Shown here: one piece after another, positions 11,104 through 22,390 of the stretch
Layout of the letters: the number at the start of each line of letters is the position of its first letter
Numbering within the stretch: position 1 is the first letter of the stretch
Source of the DNA: Cladophialophora immunda
Lineage: Eukaryota > Ascomycota > Eurotiomycetes > Chaetothyriales > Herpotrichiellaceae
DNA: 64,000 nt
Reading direction: 5' to 3'
Assembly: GCF_000835495.1 (NCBI RefSeq)
Contig: NW_015622544.1
Coordinates: 5,608,855 to 5,672,854 of the forward strand
The notes under the pieces: model-generated
Told to the model about the DNA's origin: nothing
What the model saw: the letters and a program-made list of their open reading frames with translations, nothing else
The model's database searches: none
Translations under genes and position numbers: made by a program

Positions 11104-11865
11104 TTACTTGAAACTCGTCCGTGTAACCTCACTGGCCTGGGACTCGTTGACCTTGGGCTTCAACTCCTCGGTGATATTCCTCTCGTCTTTCCAGGCCAGG
11201 GCGACGAATTTTGTGTGGCTTCCACGAGCCACGATCTCGTTGTTCTTGTTCATAAATTTGACTGAAGTGTATGCAAGTGTTTTGCCAACTGGATAGGATC
11301 AGGACACGTCTCGCCCGATAGGAGCAGGAAGGGTGATGATCTCACACTTATCGCAGATGACCTCGCCTTTGACCAAATCACCAATCTTTCCGCCAGCGTT
11401 GAGGTAGGTTACGCTGAGATCCGTCGAAACTCCTGTCGAATATAGTCCACGAGAGGCCAGGGCAAGGGAGCCGCTGGTATCGACCATAGTGGCAAGTGTG
11501 GCACCGTGTAGTATACCTAACCGGTTCGTATGCTGCTTCTCGATGGGCAACTCAAAATTGACTTTGCCAGGTTCCGCTGCTGTTATCCGCATCTACATGA
11601 AGGATATGAGCCAAAGAATGCTCCGTAAAGAAGTATGGCGGCTTGGTGCACTGTTGCGATCGAAGATGATACTTACGCCGTCTATTAACCTGTTGTTTGG
11701 CAGAATTAATGTGAGTGCTTTTGCTTGTTCATGACGAATATTACCGTGGCTCAACCCCTGAGGTTGCTCTAAAGGACTCCCACACCTATAAACCATCAGC
11801 TCAAGGCCACCCCAAGCTTGCGGATTCCTGGAACTCACCGAGCGGACAAACTTTAGTGCCGACAT
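11104..11865 (-). CDS. Hotdog-fold acyl-CoA thioesterase (ACOT13/PaaI type)
   Basis: Five exons give 170 residues: 11839..11865, 11745..11785, 11677..11689, 11346..11592 and 11104..11288. All four introns are GT-AG (53, 55, 84 and 57 bp). The 13-nt third exon encodes RLIDG together with its neighbours. The 4HBT hotdog domain spans most of the protein: IEKQHTNRLGILHGATLATMVDTSGSLAL has the family's N-x-x-x-x-LHG loop and the catalytic Asp of MVD; VTYLNAGGKIGDLVKGEVICDK and GKTLAYTSVKFMNKNNEIVARGSHTKF are the following strands. Human ACOT13 and bacterial PaaI relatives hydrolyse fatty or aryl acyl-CoA thioesters. No clear organelle signal is visible. Two of the exons are too short to see without splicing. 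Confidence 0.85.
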
Positions 11866-12714
11866 TGTGTCGTGACCAAGCTTCTGCGCGCCAGTCGTAG
11901 AGCCAATTGAATACTAGACTCCACAGAAAGTCCGGGAATCTAGGTGTCGAAGCGAGATCGGATTACTATTGATAGAAGCCGAATGTCGATTACGCAAAGA
12001 TATCAATCAAGTTGTTGCCAGGCCGAGACCCCAATGAAGTCAAAATGAAGTGTAGGAAATTGCTTTTGGTGCGCCGTTTGCTTCACCGTGACCGATTGCC
12101 TTTCGAGCAATATATGATTCGCCGTATAAGACTTCCAATTCCCCCCTCTGTGCTCAACGCCGCTGCTCTCCTCTTTGCCTCTTCTTCCTCTTCATCAGCA
12201 TTCTTCCCATTCACTTTTGCGGTTAACATTGTGATACTTCAACTTTCGGTGCAACATAGATGCACAAAACCTCCCAAGTTCTAGGCTCTTGCGAAACCAG
12301 GCTCAGCATCAAACTTCGAGGAATACGAGTCGAGGTTAGCGCTGATGGTGCAACCCACCAGTTGGCGTGCGACGACAGCCAGTGAGGGCCTGATGTCGCA
12401 CCCTGTCCTCCATGAGCTATTCCTTGTTTTCTCAAAGGTCAGGGATTAGAGTTGAGGCTAATCACCCTTGTGTTCTCTTGCTCAGATCCTGCTAAACTCC
12501 GACAACTGCATGACGATTCTTTCCCTCCTACCCACCCCAAGGCAGGCAGCTTTCTTCTCAAACTACTCGGCGAAGACGCGACGAATAACCACCGCTTCAT
12601 CGATCTGTCTATCGGGGCGAACAGTTGTTCTATTCAGTGCATATAGTATTGTTGCCTTCATCGAGATAAGATAACATCGTGCGCAGCGCAATATTGTTCC
12701 CGAGCAAACCTCCA
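11866..12714. promoter_or_regulatory. Divergent promoter region
   Basis: This 850-bp stretch separates the minus-strand thioesterase from the plus-strand Zn2Cys6 regulator, so it should hold both promoters. No defined operator was recognised, and small open frames inside it have no support. Confidence 0.4.
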
Positions 12715-14028
12715 ATGGCCCGTACAGCGAAAATCAGCCCGGTGCCAGGGTCTACATCCGCCGGGGACAATGCCACCTCTCGCAAGCGAAGGGCTCACAA
12801 GAAGTCTAGGCTAGGCTGTCGCAATTGCAAAATACGCAGAGTGAAATGCAACGAAGTTCGACCAATGTGCGGAAAGTGTCTGGAATACGGCGTCTTATGC
12901 AACTACGATCCTAGCATACCTGATCTTCAACCTCGAACCGACGCTTCCGAACTTGGCTGCTTGTATTCAAGGATGGATAAGTCCCTCCAGGGAACGACTA
13001 AGCCTATTTTAGATATGGTGAATGTCTCCTTGGACAAAAACACTCATGGGCCAGAGTTGCAAAGCGGAGCTACGCGATTCGACAGATCTGACCTGGCGCG
13101 ACTTGACAGATTCCAAACCAGGACAGTTCTAACCATTGGCACTAAGAAAGTTGCCAGGGTTTTCCAGAAGGAAGTCATCCTGCTTGCCTGTACGAACCCC
13201 TTCCTCATGCACTTGGCGCAGGCAGTGACGGCGTCCCACGACCGGTATTTGTGCGGAGTGGCCACTTCGAGACCGAGCACAGCCGAAGCCTACCACTTGA
13301 ACAAAGCCTTGATCGCCTTCCAGAGCATTCTCTCTCGTCCGATTAGACCTGAAGAAGGGGATGCATTGTTGGTCGCCTCATCTCTCCTTGGGGTTGTGAG
13401 CTTCTTCAACCTTGAGGCATCGTCTGTCGAAGAGGTTTGGCCATTGCAGGATGCTGACATGGCATGGCTCAACTTGAGCGATGGAAAACAAACCATTTGG
13501 CGACTGGCAAGTCCATTGAAAGGCGACAGTCTTTGGCGACAGGTGGCCCACCTATTTGACCGCGATAGAATGCCTGCACATCAAATTCCAGAACACGTTC
13601 CTTCGGTCTTTGATCACCTCTGTGCCGAAGATGCTTCGTCGGCATCGGCACGGCTCAACCCTTATTACAGAACTGCACAACAACTTCTACCCTTACTGGA
13701 CCTTGAATGCAATGACTCCACCTGGTTACAGTACCTGGGCTTTGTCAATCACATGGATCCCCCCTATAAGTCTCTACTTGGACGCAAAGATCCTTGGGCG
13801 TTGCTCATGCTTTTATATTGGTACATGAAGGTCTGCCGGGGTGCTTGGTGGATTTCGTCTCGGTCCATTCTCCAGGGGCAGGCGATCTGCCTATATCTCT
13901 CACGATATCATTCGGATGATTTAGCGATACTCGCAGCTTTGGAGAAGCCGAGGATGGTATTCGATGCTGCACGAATGGAAGGGTGGGGAGGTATATCTTC
14001 TGCGGTAGACAGTCCGCGGTGGTCTTAA
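12715..14028 (+). CDS. Zn(II)2Cys6 fungal transcription factor
   Basis: A single-exon gene encoding 437 residues from the ATG at 12715, which lies in a good context (CCAATGG); an in-frame ATG at 12679 would add 12 residues. The binuclear zinc cluster occupies residues 35-62 with spacing C-x2-C-x6-C-x6-C-x2-C-x6-C (CRNCKIRRVKC then CGKC), preceded by a basic stretch (KRRAHKKSRLG). The remainder resembles the fungal-specific regulatory domain seen in many small regulators of this class, with a C-terminal helical region. Such proteins bind CGG-type half sites. The target is unknown; the divergent thioesterase is a candidate only by position. Confidence 0.85.
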   Translation: MARTAKISPVPGSTSAGDNATSRKRRAHKKSRLGCRNCKIRRVKCNEVRPMCGKCLEYGVLCNYDPSIPDLQPRTDASELGCLYSRMDKSLQGTTKPILDMVNVSLDKNTHGPELQSGATRFDRSDLARLDRFQTRTVLTIGTKKVARVFQKEVILLACTNPFLMHLAQAVTASHDRYLCGVATSRPSTAEAYHLNKALIAFQSILSRPIRPEEGDALLVASSLLGVVSFFNLEASSVEEVWPLQDADMAWLNLSDGKQTIWRLASPLKGDSLWRQVAHLFDRDRMPAHQIPEHVPSVFDHLCAEDASSASARLNPYYRTAQQLLPLLDLECNDSTWLQYLGFVNHMDPPYKSLLGRKDPWALLMLLYWYMKVCRGAWWISSRSILQGQAICLYLSRYHSDDLAILAALEKPRMVFDAARMEGWGGISSAVDSPRWS

Positions 14029-14451
14029 TTTGAGAGGTTTCGCTCCCAGAGCAGGAGCTGGTGTAGCAATTAGGTCTTGCCAAATGTCTCGACCGTTCAC
14101 ATAATGATGAAACAAGTACCATTGTGCTCAGAGGGCTTTTCAGTTGTCTCAATTGTAGCTTGTACATGCAAAATGGAGGCAGTTGCTCCGTCGCAGCCTC
14201 ACCAGGAAATCTATCAAAGCAGCGAGCTATTCGTCCCAAAGGAGACATATTCCTCTTGGCGCCTTTGACTTCATTTGAGCCTGTTTGCCGGCTTGAATGA
14301 CGCTCTCTCAAGTCTTTCCACCTGGATTACCCATCACTTTTACCCTCGCAGTCTGTGCGTCGATCGAACAAGGTGATGGATAGATGACGGCGGTCAGAGA
14401 GAGCCCAACAGTTGCGACTCTCGGCCCCTTTTCATTCGTCCTTTGGCCATC
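14029..14451. other. Short intergenic region
   Basis: 423 bp between two plus-strand genes. It should contain the TFB2 promoter; no specific site is recognised. Confidence 0.4.
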
Positions 14452-16020
14452 ATGGCGGATGCTACGCTCCAGTCATGGGAGTACCTCGAGACGCTTCCAG
14501 GTACCCAATTCTACCGCCTCTACAGGAGTCCATCTTCTGCTTTGGCGATATTCAGAAAGCGGCTGTCAGCGCTGGCAAAATCCTTCGTCTTGATGCTGTT
14601 GTACATGCCCCGGCCTCTGCCAGTGAAACAACTGGAACATTTTGTCAAGGACACCAGCAGAGGGGAACGCGAGCACGCCTTGGATTTGCTGCACCGCTAC
14701 CACATATTTCGCGATGTCACTCTCCACTCGACCAAAGCATATGCGCTGACTCCGGACTTTGCTAGATCTCTCCGCCGCGCTCTGACGGGGGCAGGGGACA
14801 GCCGGTCTTTTGGCCAGGTCGCGCGAGTCCCGGAGAGTGATAGAGTCACTATATCGCAACTGGACGAGTACTCTCGCCAACGATGGGAAGGTATATTAGG
14901 CTACATGGTTGGCTCATCATCTATCCCACTTGAAACAGCCAACGAGCAGCCAGCGATCGACCCGGCTCCGGGAGTTATTGAGCTTCTCAAAGCGGGTCAT
15001 CTCATCGAGGTCAGCGGGGCCTACAATCACGGCCAAAGAGCCAGGATCACAAAGGAAGGCTTTGCGTTTGTCCTGCAAGACATCAACACTCAAGTTTGGG
15101 CATTGCTGTTTCTCTACGTGGACAACGCCGAGGTCTTTCACATGGACAAAGTCGACGTCCTGTCCTTCCTTTTTCTTGTCTCGTCCCTCGAGCTGGGGCT
15201 CGCATACTCGACCTCGACTCTGGACGAAACTCAGCGGCGCTGCCTCTCTGACCTCGTCTCTCTCGGGCTCGTATACCAGCCTCTCTCAGACGACGGCATC
15301 ACTCCTGACACTTACTTCTACCCGACGCGTTTGGCCACGACGCTGACATCCGACTCCGCCTCGGCCCTCTCGACAACCAACCTTACCATCGGCACCTCCC
15401 TCTCCCAGAAATATTCCTCTTCCTCGGGGACCACGACGCCTTCCGGCACCGTCACACAAAAGGGCTTCATAATTGTCGAGACCAACTACCGCGTCTACGC
15501 CTACACGTCCTCTCCCTTGCAGATCGCGCTCCTCTCACTGTTCGTCAACCTCCGTTCCCGCCACCCGAATCTCGTCACGGGGAAAATGAGCAAGTCCTCC
15601 GTCCAACGAGCCGTCCAGGCCGGCATCACCGCCGATCAGATCATCTCGTATCTGACGACCCACGCGCATCCCCAGATGAGGAGACACGCGCAGGCCGAAC
15701 AAGCCGCGCTGCTGGCACGAGGCACCGCCACTGAGTCGCAGGTGCAGCGGACGGTGCCGATCCTGCCGGCCACGATTTTGGACCAGATCCACCTGTGGCA
15801 GCTGGAACGCGACCGCATGACGACCACGCCGGGCTTCCTCTTCCGGGACTTCTCCACGCGCGCGGAGTACGAGGCCAATTGTCGGTACGCGGACGAGACG
15901 GGCGTCCTGGTGTGGAAGGACGATGCGAAGCGGCTGTTCTTCGTCACGCGCCTGGAGGGCGTCCGCGCGTTCATGGCGGAGAGGAGAGCGACTGGATCTA
16001 GTGGTGCAGCACAAGGCTGA
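14452..16020 (+). CDS. TFB2: TFIIH subunit Tfb2 (p52)
   Basis: An intronless gene encoding 522 residues from ATG 14452; a start nine bases upstream is also in frame. The protein follows the Tfb2/p52 layout: an N-terminal helical part (SWEYLETLPGTQFYRLYRSPSSALAIFRKRL), successive winged-helix-like segments (LEHFVKD...HALDLLHRYHIF; WEGILGYMVG; VIELLKAGHLIEV), the central QVWALLFLYVDNAEVFHMDKVDVLSFLF block and GFIIVETNYRVYAYTSSPLQIALLSLF. The C-terminal DQIHLWQLERDRMTTTPGFLFRDF is the clutch region that contacts Tfb5 and the XPB helicase. It acts in the nucleus in transcription initiation and nucleotide-excision repair. A Ser/Thr-rich loop lies near residue 320. Length is normal for the family. 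Confidence 0.93.
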   Translation: MADATLQSWEYLETLPGTQFYRLYRSPSSALAIFRKRLSALAKSFVLMLLYMPRPLPVKQLEHFVKDTSRGEREHALDLLHRYHIFRDVTLHSTKAYALTPDFARSLRRALTGAGDSRSFGQVARVPESDRVTISQLDEYSRQRWEGILGYMVGSSSIPLETANEQPAIDPAPGVIELLKAGHLIEVSGAYNHGQRARITKEGFAFVLQDINTQVWALLFLYVDNAEVFHMDKVDVLSFLFLVSSLELGLAYSTSTLDETQRRCLSDLVSLGLVYQPLSDDGITPDTYFYPTRLATTLTSDSASALSTTNLTIGTSLSQKYSSSSGTTTPSGTVTQKGFIIVETNYRVYAYTSSPLQIALLSLFVNLRSRHPNLVTGKMSKSSVQRAVQAGITADQIISYLTTHAHPQMRRHAQAEQAALLARGTATESQVQRTVPILPATILDQIHLWQLERDRMTTTPGFLFRDFSTRAEYEANCRYADETGVLVWKDDAKRLFFVTRLEGVRAFMAERRATGSSGAAQG

Positions 16021-18155
16021 AGTTGGGGTTTACGTTTATAGGATGAAGAATCTTAAAAGTGGCGGGATATATCACTGCGAGGCTGGGCTGGCAAGGACAA
16101 TGGGAAAATGGAAAATGAACACCATTATCTGCGAAGCATTGGGCGTGGGACCATGTGTTCTCCTGTACGAAACCCGTGACGTCGCTATTGAATGATCGAT
16201 ATTCAAGGCATGGCGCTGGTGCTTACATGGGGTTAATCAGAGCATTTGACAATAAAGAGCTGGGATACAATTGACGTGCGATCTCACAGCAATAGGAGAC
16301 AGGTTCTGGTCTGTCGGACTGCTGGCTCTTGTTACCTCTGAAGCTCCAACAATAGTATCTCGGTGTTGGCAACGTCACTTTCTTGACTACACCACCCACC
16401 CACCCGACCACTCGTTCACCCATTCAACAAACCACTCACGCTCACTGCTGTGGCCCATTGTCCACCTCGAGCCGCAAGGGCAAGGAGAGCGGGATACATC
16501 CTCCGATGCCCCCCCGCGCTGCACCGCAGCAAAGTCACGCCATCGTGAATGTATCTTGTGAATCGGCATCTTGCAGTCTCCCCGGTCCTGGCGACCCTAG
16601 ATCTTGCCCCTTCCAATACGATCCAGAGTTTTGTGATCTGCTGCTCTCGCCGGGGTGGACCAGACCCAAGCCCTTCCTTCGCTCTCGTTCCGGGCCACAA
16701 TGTCGTCCATTGCACATCTCATCAATTCGGGGCCTGAGTTATTTTGCAAGAGGCCGGCTTAATCGAAGGGGAGGGGGCCTGTTGTCACGTTTCTCCACCG
16801 GTAGGCTGGACCGTCACATTCCTGTGTATCTTGATAGATGAGAACCAGTGGGGACAACACGCGCATGCTCAGAGGGTTGGCTGAGGATGTATTCCTCTCG
16901 GCAACTCGAAGGGCTGGCTCATACAAGACCGCTGCGAGAACGAAGATCGGTTTCATCATGCGTTTCACTTCGGACCGATCACCAACACGACAGACCGATC
17001 AGGTGCTCATATCCCCCCATAGCCAGATCACCAGTAACGGATTCGCATCATGAAGACCCGTCCTGATTGCTTCAGCTTCTTCAGCGGTGGCGTCAACGAC
17101 AGGCATTTAAAAGGAACGCCATCACCGGTTTGATGGAAGTGCTAGAAAAGCTGCCTTCGCTGAAACTAATTGGGTGTAAAATGCTGGAAGAAAGGGGAAG
17201 AAAGTAGAGGCGAAGTTTCGACACAGCGTGAGTAGTGGTTGATACCGCCTTCAATCACAACAACCGCTCCTCTCTTTCCAGCCTAGGCGCTCACTCCAGT
17301 GAATCCCGTCCTCACCCCGGCGCCGGGTGGTATGTTCGGTTCGACGCGATGGCGAGAGGCTCCTGAATTCCCGCTACGCACGAAAGCCTTGCATCCTTGC
17401 ATCCTCCATCACGACCGAGACACTCCACATGGCCGGAGAAATCCAAGAATCTTGCTGCTTTGTAGCCTTCGGGCTTCACTCAGAGCACGCAATTTCTATC
17501 CATCTCGAATCAAAGAAGCATCGGGCTTCAGAAGGTCGCCGATACGACGGGGTCCTTGCCCTTTAAGTATCTTGAACGATCCAAGGTCGAGTAAGCACGG
17601 AGGAGTCGTGGAGCGAAAGGTCGGGGGAAGTAGAAATCGAAACCGAACGGTCCACCTGCCTCGAAAGGCTGACAGCATGCCGGAGAAGGCATAGGCGATG
17701 GGAAACGGGGTATCACCTCGGCCGTATGCCTCGCTGTCCGGCCGCAGACGCCCATGCAAGAAGATCTTCTGCCCGCTTTGGTCAAGGAAAATACGAGACG
17801 GGGAGAAGTGGGGTGAGAATAAGCGCTTAGGGCACGTGGTGGGATACGAGGATGCTTCAAGATCGATCTCGCGATATCCAGGCGCGCGGGATTCGGGTCG
17901 CATTGGCCTCTAAACGGTACGGTATCGAGTCACCAGTTGTGGAAGAAAGGTCAAAGCTTTGGGAGGGGAAATCTCGAGTCGATGCCGATAAACTGGGCCT
18001 CCTTGTCGCAGTTCCTGCTTCTCCGGTGGTTGTGCTGTGCTGTGTATCTTCGAGAGTCCACCTCAAGGCAGGCTCTTGCTTCAGCTCGCCACGCTGGTTG
18101 ACAAGAGGCATAAGAAGAGTGAGCGAGTGGCTGAAGGTGAAATATGAGCCCTTTA
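16021..18155. other. Gene-poor interval
   Basis: 2.1 kb between the 3' end of TFB2 and the 3' end of the convergent VPS41 gene. Overlapping open frames on both strands (for example 16383..16841, 17299..17694, 17857..18207) carry no recognisable domain and look like low-complexity chance frames. No tRNA or repeat element was found. Confidence 0.4.
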
Positions 18156-21100
18156 TCAGCCACCCACAGCCTCCACTCTTTCCCTCGACCCCTTGCATAT
18201 AGTACATCCCCCGACAGTCTGTATTTTATCTTTCAGTAAACGCGCATTTGTGACCTTGGGTCCCACCGATCTGGAAAACCTGGTTTCTTCAGCTTCACCA
18301 TCATCCGGACGAATGACTGCATTCTGGGGTAGTAAAAGCTCGTCCCCCTCTGCATCGGGACCATGGAGCAGATGTGAGACGTGATAGACGTGCCCACAAG
18401 CAAAGCCGACCAGAGTTTCGGTCTCATTTTCATGAAATGGCTTGTGACAGGACGCGCAATGGCCTGGCTTGATCTCCGCTTCGACTTCGGGTTTTTCCTC
18501 CTCTGGCCGTTGATCCTTGGGCGCAGCAGCGTCCTGGGCCAGTGGCCGCTGGTGTTTCGTTATTGGTGCGACGACATCGAATTTGATGCCTTTCCTTCGG
18601 CCTCTCCTCAGCGTCTCCATTCCAACGGCGACCTCGCTGCTGAGCACTCTCGCAACGCCAGCGCTAATGCTGTCTTGTAAATCATACTCTCGAATCATCT
18701 TCTTCAGTCCATCCTTCAGACCTTCCACTTCTAGCCCCGAGGGTATTCTTTTCACCAAGGTAATAGGGTCAATGGCAGTTCCAACCTCTGCAAGCAGACC
18801 AGAGATGAATCGTGGTCTTGACATACTGTATTCGAGGAAATCGTCCCAGAGACTCTGGTCGTCTTGCTCCTTGGCAAACGCGATAGCCTTGGAGACATCT
18901 TTCAATTCGTCGATGATCAAAAAAAGGGCCTTTTTGGTCTGGCCTGTTTTGCTCAAGAGGTAGACGAGTTCCTCGACATAATGTTTCTTTTCGCATATCT
19001 TCACTGCGTTTTCAAAAGTGTAAGCTGTTGACGCTTGCAGAAATTCCATAAGGAGATCTCGATCGTACTCTGCAAACAACTCGACAGCGATGTCTGCGAA
19101 GTGTTCGACGTGTTGTTTCCCCGTGTCAGCTGCAAGCGACGTGGTGATGGCCGAATGCCCAACACGAGGCAGCGTGGGCGTTTCCTGGGTCCCCTCGCCA
19201 CGCCACAAAGCACGAAGATAGAAATAGAGGAAAGGTTTCAGTGTCGGCTTATCAAGTTGCGCGACAACTTCGTCGGGCTCAACCACTCCAGCAGTAGCTT
19301 CGTCCACGAGGACCTTGATTGGGTCAGCTGCGAGTTCGTCCAGTTCCTCGCGAGATGCGCTCTTCACTTGATCCGGCGAAACTCGAAGCATCACGAAGCT
19401 GGGAATGTCGTCAGCAACGGCGTCAACGAGATGATGTTCCTTGATCAGTGACATGGCCGTGTCTGCGTCTTGCAGGGCGATGTAGCATTTCAGAGCTTCG
19501 TCATAATGCCCGTCTGCAAGGAACAGTTTCCCCAGACTTTCCTGCAATGACCTCCAATCCTGCGACCCTTTTGGAGCACTACCGGAGCGCAACTGATCTT
19601 CGATCGCTGCTGTAATGCTGCTGATCTCAAAAAGATCGGAAGGCCATTCATCAAGGAGCTCCTTAAACCGAATCCTGTCGACCTCCGCGTAATGACCGAG
19701 GATGATTTCAAAGATGGAAGATGGTAAGGGGGGTGTCAGGTCCAACGTCGGTATGTGAGGCGATATCTCGTCAAACTTCGCGTTTTTAACGAATATCCAG
19801 ACCCAGTGCTCCCATCGGCTCGTTGTGTTCAGCACTTTGGCTGCGACTTCGCCAGCTTCTGACCAGTTATTGGCGTCAACCAATTGCTTCAGCCATAACT
19901 CGCCTATTCTGCGCTTCTCCTTTTCCGCAGCAGAGAATTTGTTCTTGGGTTTGGCCTGCGCGGAGCTCGTAATGGAGACAGAATCCGAGAAAAACTCGGT
20001 CAGTGTATTCTGCTGACGAGCCTGCGTGGGGCTGAGAGGAACTGCCGTGCCTGATCTTGTGACGGAACTTGCTTTGGATGGGCTTGGGGGTGTTGAAGTT
20101 CCCGAAGACTCCAAAAGGGTGCCGGCGGCTTCGGGATGCTGATCAACCAATTCCCAGGCTTCTTTATATCTCTTGAGGCTCACAAGCCACTGCATGCGGT
20201 CATTGAGATTGCGTCTGACTGCGACAATGCAGTCATAGGGGCTGTAGATAAAGATCTTCATGCTTTGTGCCGTGGCCATGGTATTTATCTCTTCTTTGGC
20301 ACTTGTTTCGCTGGACCCAAACCCCGGGATCCAGCCTGTGAGATAATTGCGTTCTCTGGTACTGCCTGTCCGGTCAGGGCCGCTGACACCGCTTCGAATG
20401 CTGTCGCTTGAGCTGAAAATACGATTTGCGCCCAAGAGACGTGGCCCGTACATAGTGGCGTCCCACATCCCCTGACCAACGGTCTCGACGCCTGTGGCGA
20501 GACTCGAACCAACCGTGCTCATACCAGATCCAATGGTGCTGAGGTACCCCTTTTGAATAAGTGCAGCTGGGATGCGAATCGGTGGCAAAACCCCCAAGTG
20601 ATAGTCTGAGGCTGAAAGAGTCTCGAATCTACTCATAGTGAGAGTATCGGTGTCGACTTCTTCCTTCGTTTCGATGTTGACTAGACGCAACTCTGGTTCT
20701 AATGCATTATGTCGTGCTCGTCGGCCTCTCCTGCTGCCTTCGCTGTCTTGCGACGCTGAACCGTTGCCTTTCTTCTTTTCCATGAATGCAAGCACCAAAA
20801 GCAGACTTGGGGTATATAACGAAATTCCAGATATTGTACAGTCATCAAATCGTATACTATTCAATAGTCAGTCTTTGCACCTTCAGAGAGTGTGTCGAAC
20901 TCACATCGTAGCGACTTCAGCGCGTCCAATTTTATTATTACCTCCATTTTCCATAGAACCTGGGTAGACCTTGATGATCCATGCTGAATCTCCCCACCCT
21001 ACCAAGACTTCTTCAACTTTTGCTTTCCTCGGGTCTGGCTTGGGAGATGCACCGTTCGCTGGAGCAGGGATGATGGTACTAACAGGAGAGTCGTCGTCGG

Positions 21101-22127
21101 TTTCGAGGTTGTCGCGGTCGATCCACTCGGCACGAGCTTTCCAAACACCTGCCATATCTTCCCATCCAGGACGATTGGGTCTGTCGATATGGCTCATTCG
21201 TTTCCACTCCAGACCAGACTCTGAACTCTCGAGCTTCAAATTCGATCTCATGATCTTGATTCCTTGTTCATTTACCCAAAGGACATATCTTCCCGAGAGT
21301 GACCATTTAATGGTGCTGATAATACCCTCACCACTGTGCAGAATTTTGTCTGACCCAGTGTTTGCACCAAGACCAATTGACCCAAGCCAGCCGGAGGCGG
21401 CTGCGGCGGCCCCTGTCGTAGTCGCGTTGGCGCTCTTGCCTGCTTGTCCACCAGTTGTCAAAACCAGAATACCAGCCTGCCCGCCAGATAAGTAGGTTCT
21501 GTCCGACTTGTATTCCGGCGACAGAGCAACAGTCTGGACAGGTCTTCCGAAGTTGCGAAGCTGAACATCACGAGGATCGACTAATGAAGCAATACAGACA
21601 TTGCCGTCGATGGAAGACGTGGCGATGTATATCCGATTTGGAGGTATATCTGGTACGGGAGTTTGCAGTTGCTTCCCTTTAGGCGCTGGCGAGCTTGAGG
21701 GTGACCTGTCTGCATTGGAAGCCGCTTCAGCCGCCAGTTTGCTTCCTGTGTCAAAGCGAAGACCTGCAAGCGGGGGAGTGTAAGGAGATATCGAGATCGC
21801 CGATATGCTGGCTGTGTGAGCATGGTAGACGCGCAGGGAGTTGAACGACGGCAAAGCGAAAACGTGGATGTTGCCATTGTGAGTCCCAACGATCATTTTA
21901 TCTCCAGCGACGTGAAAGGCACTAGTCGCATCTCCATTGCGGTATATCGAGCTCACGTTCCTTGTCAACGTAGCATATTTGAGTCGTGGCTCTTCCTCCT
22001 CTTCATCCTCATCTTCCTCGGATTCATCTGCTGTCGACTCGGCCTTTGTTGGCTTCGGAGGGTGGCTGGTGATTCCTGGAAGCTTGTCATTGTCGCCCGG
22101 CTCAGACGAGCCATCTCCGGCCGCCAT
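18156..22127 (-). CDS. VPS41: Vps41, HOPS complex subunit
   Basis: Two exons, 20905..22127 and 18156..20856, are joined across a 48-bp intron (GTGAGT...GAATAG) and encode 1307 residues. The N-terminus is very acidic, then a WD40-like beta-propeller begins at KYATLTRNVSSIYRNGDATSAF with FHVAGDKMIVGTHNGNIHVF. The junction reads VATIIRFDDCTISGI and the propeller continues after it (SLLLVLAF). A clathrin heavy-chain-type alpha-solenoid follows (WKEAWELVDQHPE-like repeats; LLMEFLQASTAYTFENAV). A C-terminal RING-like zinc motif (CASCHKPF, CGHVYH, CTICKG) ends the protein. Vps41 links Ypt7/Rab7 to HOPS-dependent tethering at vacuoles and carries AP-3 vesicles. The insertion rich in Ser between about 455 and 620 is longer than in yeast. 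Start at ATG 22127. Confidence 0.92.
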
Positions 22128-22390
22128 GCAGAGGATAGGAAGCTTAGAAGCGCGTCATTTGCACGCGCAGACTGGAGTCTCCAGACGGAGTAAGTGGTGA
22201 TAGTCGCCCGACTCCAATCCCCAGGAGTCTGGAACATGGAAATGACGAGCGCCAAGTCCTCGGCCTCGTTCAGCCTTGCAGGCTATGCGCCAGAGCATCG
22301 CCTGCGCCTTGAGCTCCAAACCAAGTCTGGCATTCAGTTGTTGACGATGCAGTCTTGGATATTTGATGCACCCCATCTCTCTCTCTGACC
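22128..22390. promoter_or_regulatory. Shared divergent promoter of VPS41 and the RMND1-like gene
   Basis: Only 263 bp separate the two start codons, so the two promoters must overlap. No TATA-like element is evident. Confidence 0.5.

Noticed and set aside
15535..16014. 159-codon minus-strand frame inside TFB2
   Set aside because: It overlaps conserved TFB2 sequence and is a product of the high GC content at third codon positions.
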